Source: Bacteroidota bacterium
GTDB lineage: Bacteria; Bacteroidota; Bacteroidia; Chitinophagales; LD1
DNA: 7,901 nucleotides
Reading direction: 5' to 3'
Assembly (NCBI GenBank): GCA_947457525.1
Contig: CANGXE010000058.1
Coordinates: 1 to 7,901, forward strand
This document shows, in pieces, positions 6,999-7,901 of this stretch. Below the pieces are notes generated by a model. That model saw nothing but the letters and a program-made list of their open reading frames with translations, was not told the origin of the DNA and did not search any database. Position 1 is the stretch's first letter; each line of letters begins with the position of its first letter. The position numbers and the translations under genes were made by a program.

Positions 6999-7029
6999 CA
7001 AAAATTGCCAATTCCAGCCATAATCAAAA
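6999..7029 (-). promoter_or_regulatory. candidate promoter for the TolC-family gene
   Basis: On the minus strand, TTTTG (7029-7025) is followed after 18 nt by AATTTTTG (7006-6999). The second element matches TAnnTTTG at five of six fixed bases. Transcription would start near 6992, with a leader of only about 10-15 nt before ATG 6981. A TTTTGT-GT-ACAAAA inverted repeat (6990-7003) covers the -7 element and probable start point and could be a regulator site. Confidence 0.4.
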
Positions 7030-7062
7030 CCTAATCTCTCTTAAGCGTGTAAAAGTTAAATT

Positions 7063-7091
7063 AAAGTGGCCATTAAAGCAAAGTGTCCATT
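7063..7091 (+). repeat. pair of 12-bp direct repeats upstream of the sdaA promoter
   Basis: AAAGTGGCCATT (7063-7074) and AAAGTGTCCATT (7080-7091) differ at one base and are 17 bp apart start to start. They end 9 bp before the -33 element of the sdaA promoter, a usual place for an activator. They lie about 30 bp from the opposing TolC-gene promoter, so they could serve either gene. No regulator is identified. Confidence 0.5.
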
Positions 7092-7115
7092 CTGCTATGC
7101 TTTGCGCAATAGCAG
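7092..7115 (+). promoter_or_regulatory. dyad operator candidate over the sdaA -33 element
   Basis: CTGCTAT (7092-7098) and ATAGCAG (7109-7115) form a perfect 7-bp inverted repeat around a 10-bp centre. That centre lies within the overlapping palindrome TTGCGCAA (7102-7109). The -33 TTTG (7101-7104) sits inside the dyad, so a bound dimer would block the promoter. The 8-mer GCTATGCT within it (7094-7101) recurs at 7132-7139, at the expected transcription start. The binding protein is unknown. Confidence 0.45.
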
Positions 7116-7131
7116 TTGTTTACTATGTTTG
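7101..7131 (+). promoter_or_regulatory. Bacteroidota-type promoter of sdaA
   Basis: TTTG (7101-7104), a 19-nt spacer, then TATGTTTG (7124-7131), an exact TAnnTTTG. This is the best promoter match in the window and fits the primary sigma factor consensus of Bacteroidota in sequence and spacing. Transcription would start near 7137, leaving a leader of about 43 nt to ATG 7180. No strong Shine-Dalgarno site precedes the ATG, as is normal for the phylum. Confidence 0.65.
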
Positions 7132-7179
7132 GCTATGCTACCAAATGTTCGCTTTATTTACCGATAGTAACCCAACCCT

Positions 7180-7901
7180 ATGAACAGAGAAGCATTAAGT
7201 GTATTTGATATATTTAAAATTGGCGTAGGCCCATCGAGCTCACACACGCTTGGTCCTTGGCGAGCAGCAGAGCGATTTTTGAAGAAATTACATGCACCGG
7301 AAAAAGTAGTTTCCGCTCACATTGACCTCTACGGTTCTCTGGCCAAAACGGGCAAAGGCCACGGCACCGACATAGCCGTGATGCTCGGCTTGAGTGGCGA
7401 AGACCCAGTAACATTTGATGTCACCCAACTGAACAATAAAATTCAACAGATAAAAACGGATAAAGTGTTGTTGCTAAATGGCACTCATCCCATAGCGTTT
7501 GTGTATGAAACCGACATTCGGTTTCTAAAAAACGAAACCTTGCCGCAACATCCGAATGCTTTGCGGTTCACCGCCACGCTTAATGACCAAACAACAATTA
7601 GTGGCACTTACTTCTCCATTGGAGGAGGATTTGTGGAAGAAGAAGGCGAAAGCCAAACCGACAAGACGAGCGTAAACCTTCGCTTTGATGTACACGATGC
7701 GGATGAGTTATTGCAAAACTGTATGCGCGCGGGTTTAAACGTGGCGCAGTTGGTGATGGAAAACGAAAAAGCATGGCGAACCAAAGCCGAAACCGAAGCG
7801 GGAGTTTTACGAATTTGGGAAGTGATGAAAGAATGTATTTATCAAGGAGTGCATGCGCCAGAGGGAACACTACCGGGCGGCTTGAATGTGGCAAGACGTG
7901 C
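7180..7901 (+). CDS. sdaA: L-serine ammonia-lyase, single-chain iron-sulfur type, 3' end beyond right edge (partial)
   Basis: The frame from ATG 7180 is open for 240 codons to the window edge. It begins like the single-chain L-serine dehydratases: SVFDIFKIGVGPSSSHTLGP (residues 7-26, with SSSHT at 19-23), then YGSLAKTGKGHGTD (51-64), SIGGGFV (146-152) and the family block starting LPGGLNVARR at 231. These enzymes convert L-serine to pyruvate and ammonia using a [4Fe-4S] cluster rather than PLP. The visible part covers the N-terminal beta domain and the start of the catalytic alpha domain; the cluster cysteines should lie beyond the edge and cannot be checked. Family length is about 450-470 residues, so roughly half is present. 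It is transcribed away from the TolC-family gene from its own promoter (7101-7131) with operator-like repeats, which fits substrate- or nutrient-controlled serine breakdown, though that is inference. Confidence 0.95.
   Translation, partial: MNREALSVFDIFKIGVGPSSSHTLGPWRAAERFLKKLHAPEKVVSAHIDLYGSLAKTGKGHGTDIAVMLGLSGEDPVTFDVTQLNNKIQQIKTDKVLLLNGTHPIAFVYETDIRFLKNETLPQHPNALRFTATLNDQTTISGTYFSIGGGFVEEEGESQTDKTSVNLRFDVHDADELLQNCMRAGLNVAQLVMENEKAWRTKAETEAGVLRIWEVMKECIYQGVHAPEGTLPGGLNVARR

Noticed and set aside
6982..7011. TTG start giving ten extra residues for the TolC-family protein
   Set aside because: It would bury the signal peptide and overlap the candidate promoter. ATG 6981 begins a standard signal peptide.
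6878..7183. 101-codon plus-strand open frame crossing the TolC-gene start and the divergent region
   Set aside because: It is antisense to the TolC signal-peptide region and runs through the promoters. The translation has no recognisable features and it ends just inside sdaA.

Overview
The window looks like a chromosomal segment from a Bacteroidota bacterium, probably in the Chitinophagia/Sphingobacteriia/Saprospiria range; I cannot name a genus. Three things point there. One secreted protein carries a C-terminal type IX secretion (T9SS) sorting domain, preceded by the FN3-like LPVELL...W.TA.E.NN..F.VERS domain typical of these proteins. The promoter-like sites fit the Bacteroidota -33 TTTG / -7 TAnnTTTG pattern, and starts lack strong Shine-Dalgarno sites. 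A fibre-like protein carries the NVGIGT repeats common on Bacteroidota surfaces.

Layout, left to right. (1) 1-1435, minus strand: the N-terminal 478 codons of a large exported fibre-like protein with a 76-residue collagen-like stretch, four VGIG modules and a G8 tract; its C-terminus lies beyond the left edge. (2) 1474-1506: a long nested-palindrome hairpin just after the next gene upstream. (3) 1515-3326, minus: a complete 603-residue T9SS-exported protein with a beta-rich N-terminal half. (4) 3477-5021, plus: an AT-rich, helical, apparently cytoplasmic protein of a Bacteroidota family of unknown function. (5) 5166-5636, plus: a small SpoU/TrmH-type RNA 2'-O-methyltransferase with all three motifs. 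(6) 5653-6981, minus: a TolC-family outer-membrane efflux protein, convergent with the methyltransferase across 16 bp. (7) 7180-7901, plus: the first 240 codons of a single-chain L-serine ammonia-lyase (sdaA), divergent from the TolC gene.

The genes do not form one pathway. The two minus-strand genes on the left are tandem envelope genes and may form a surface module. The rest are mostly single-gene housekeeping units. The 198-bp divergent region between the TolC gene and sdaA is the richest regulatory stretch. It holds a near-ideal promoter for sdaA, a dyad overlapping the -33 element, a pair of 12-bp direct repeats just upstream, and a weaker opposing promoter. No RNA gene, CRISPR array, insertion sequence, attachment site or origin was seen, and no gene-free stretch exceeds 300 bp.

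I see no clearly new multi-gene system. The most unusual object is the fibre-like gene at the left edge: a signal peptide, a near-identical 72-bp collagen repeat, and a G8 tract whose one-base slips both cause early stops. This makes it a candidate length- and phase-variable surface fibre.
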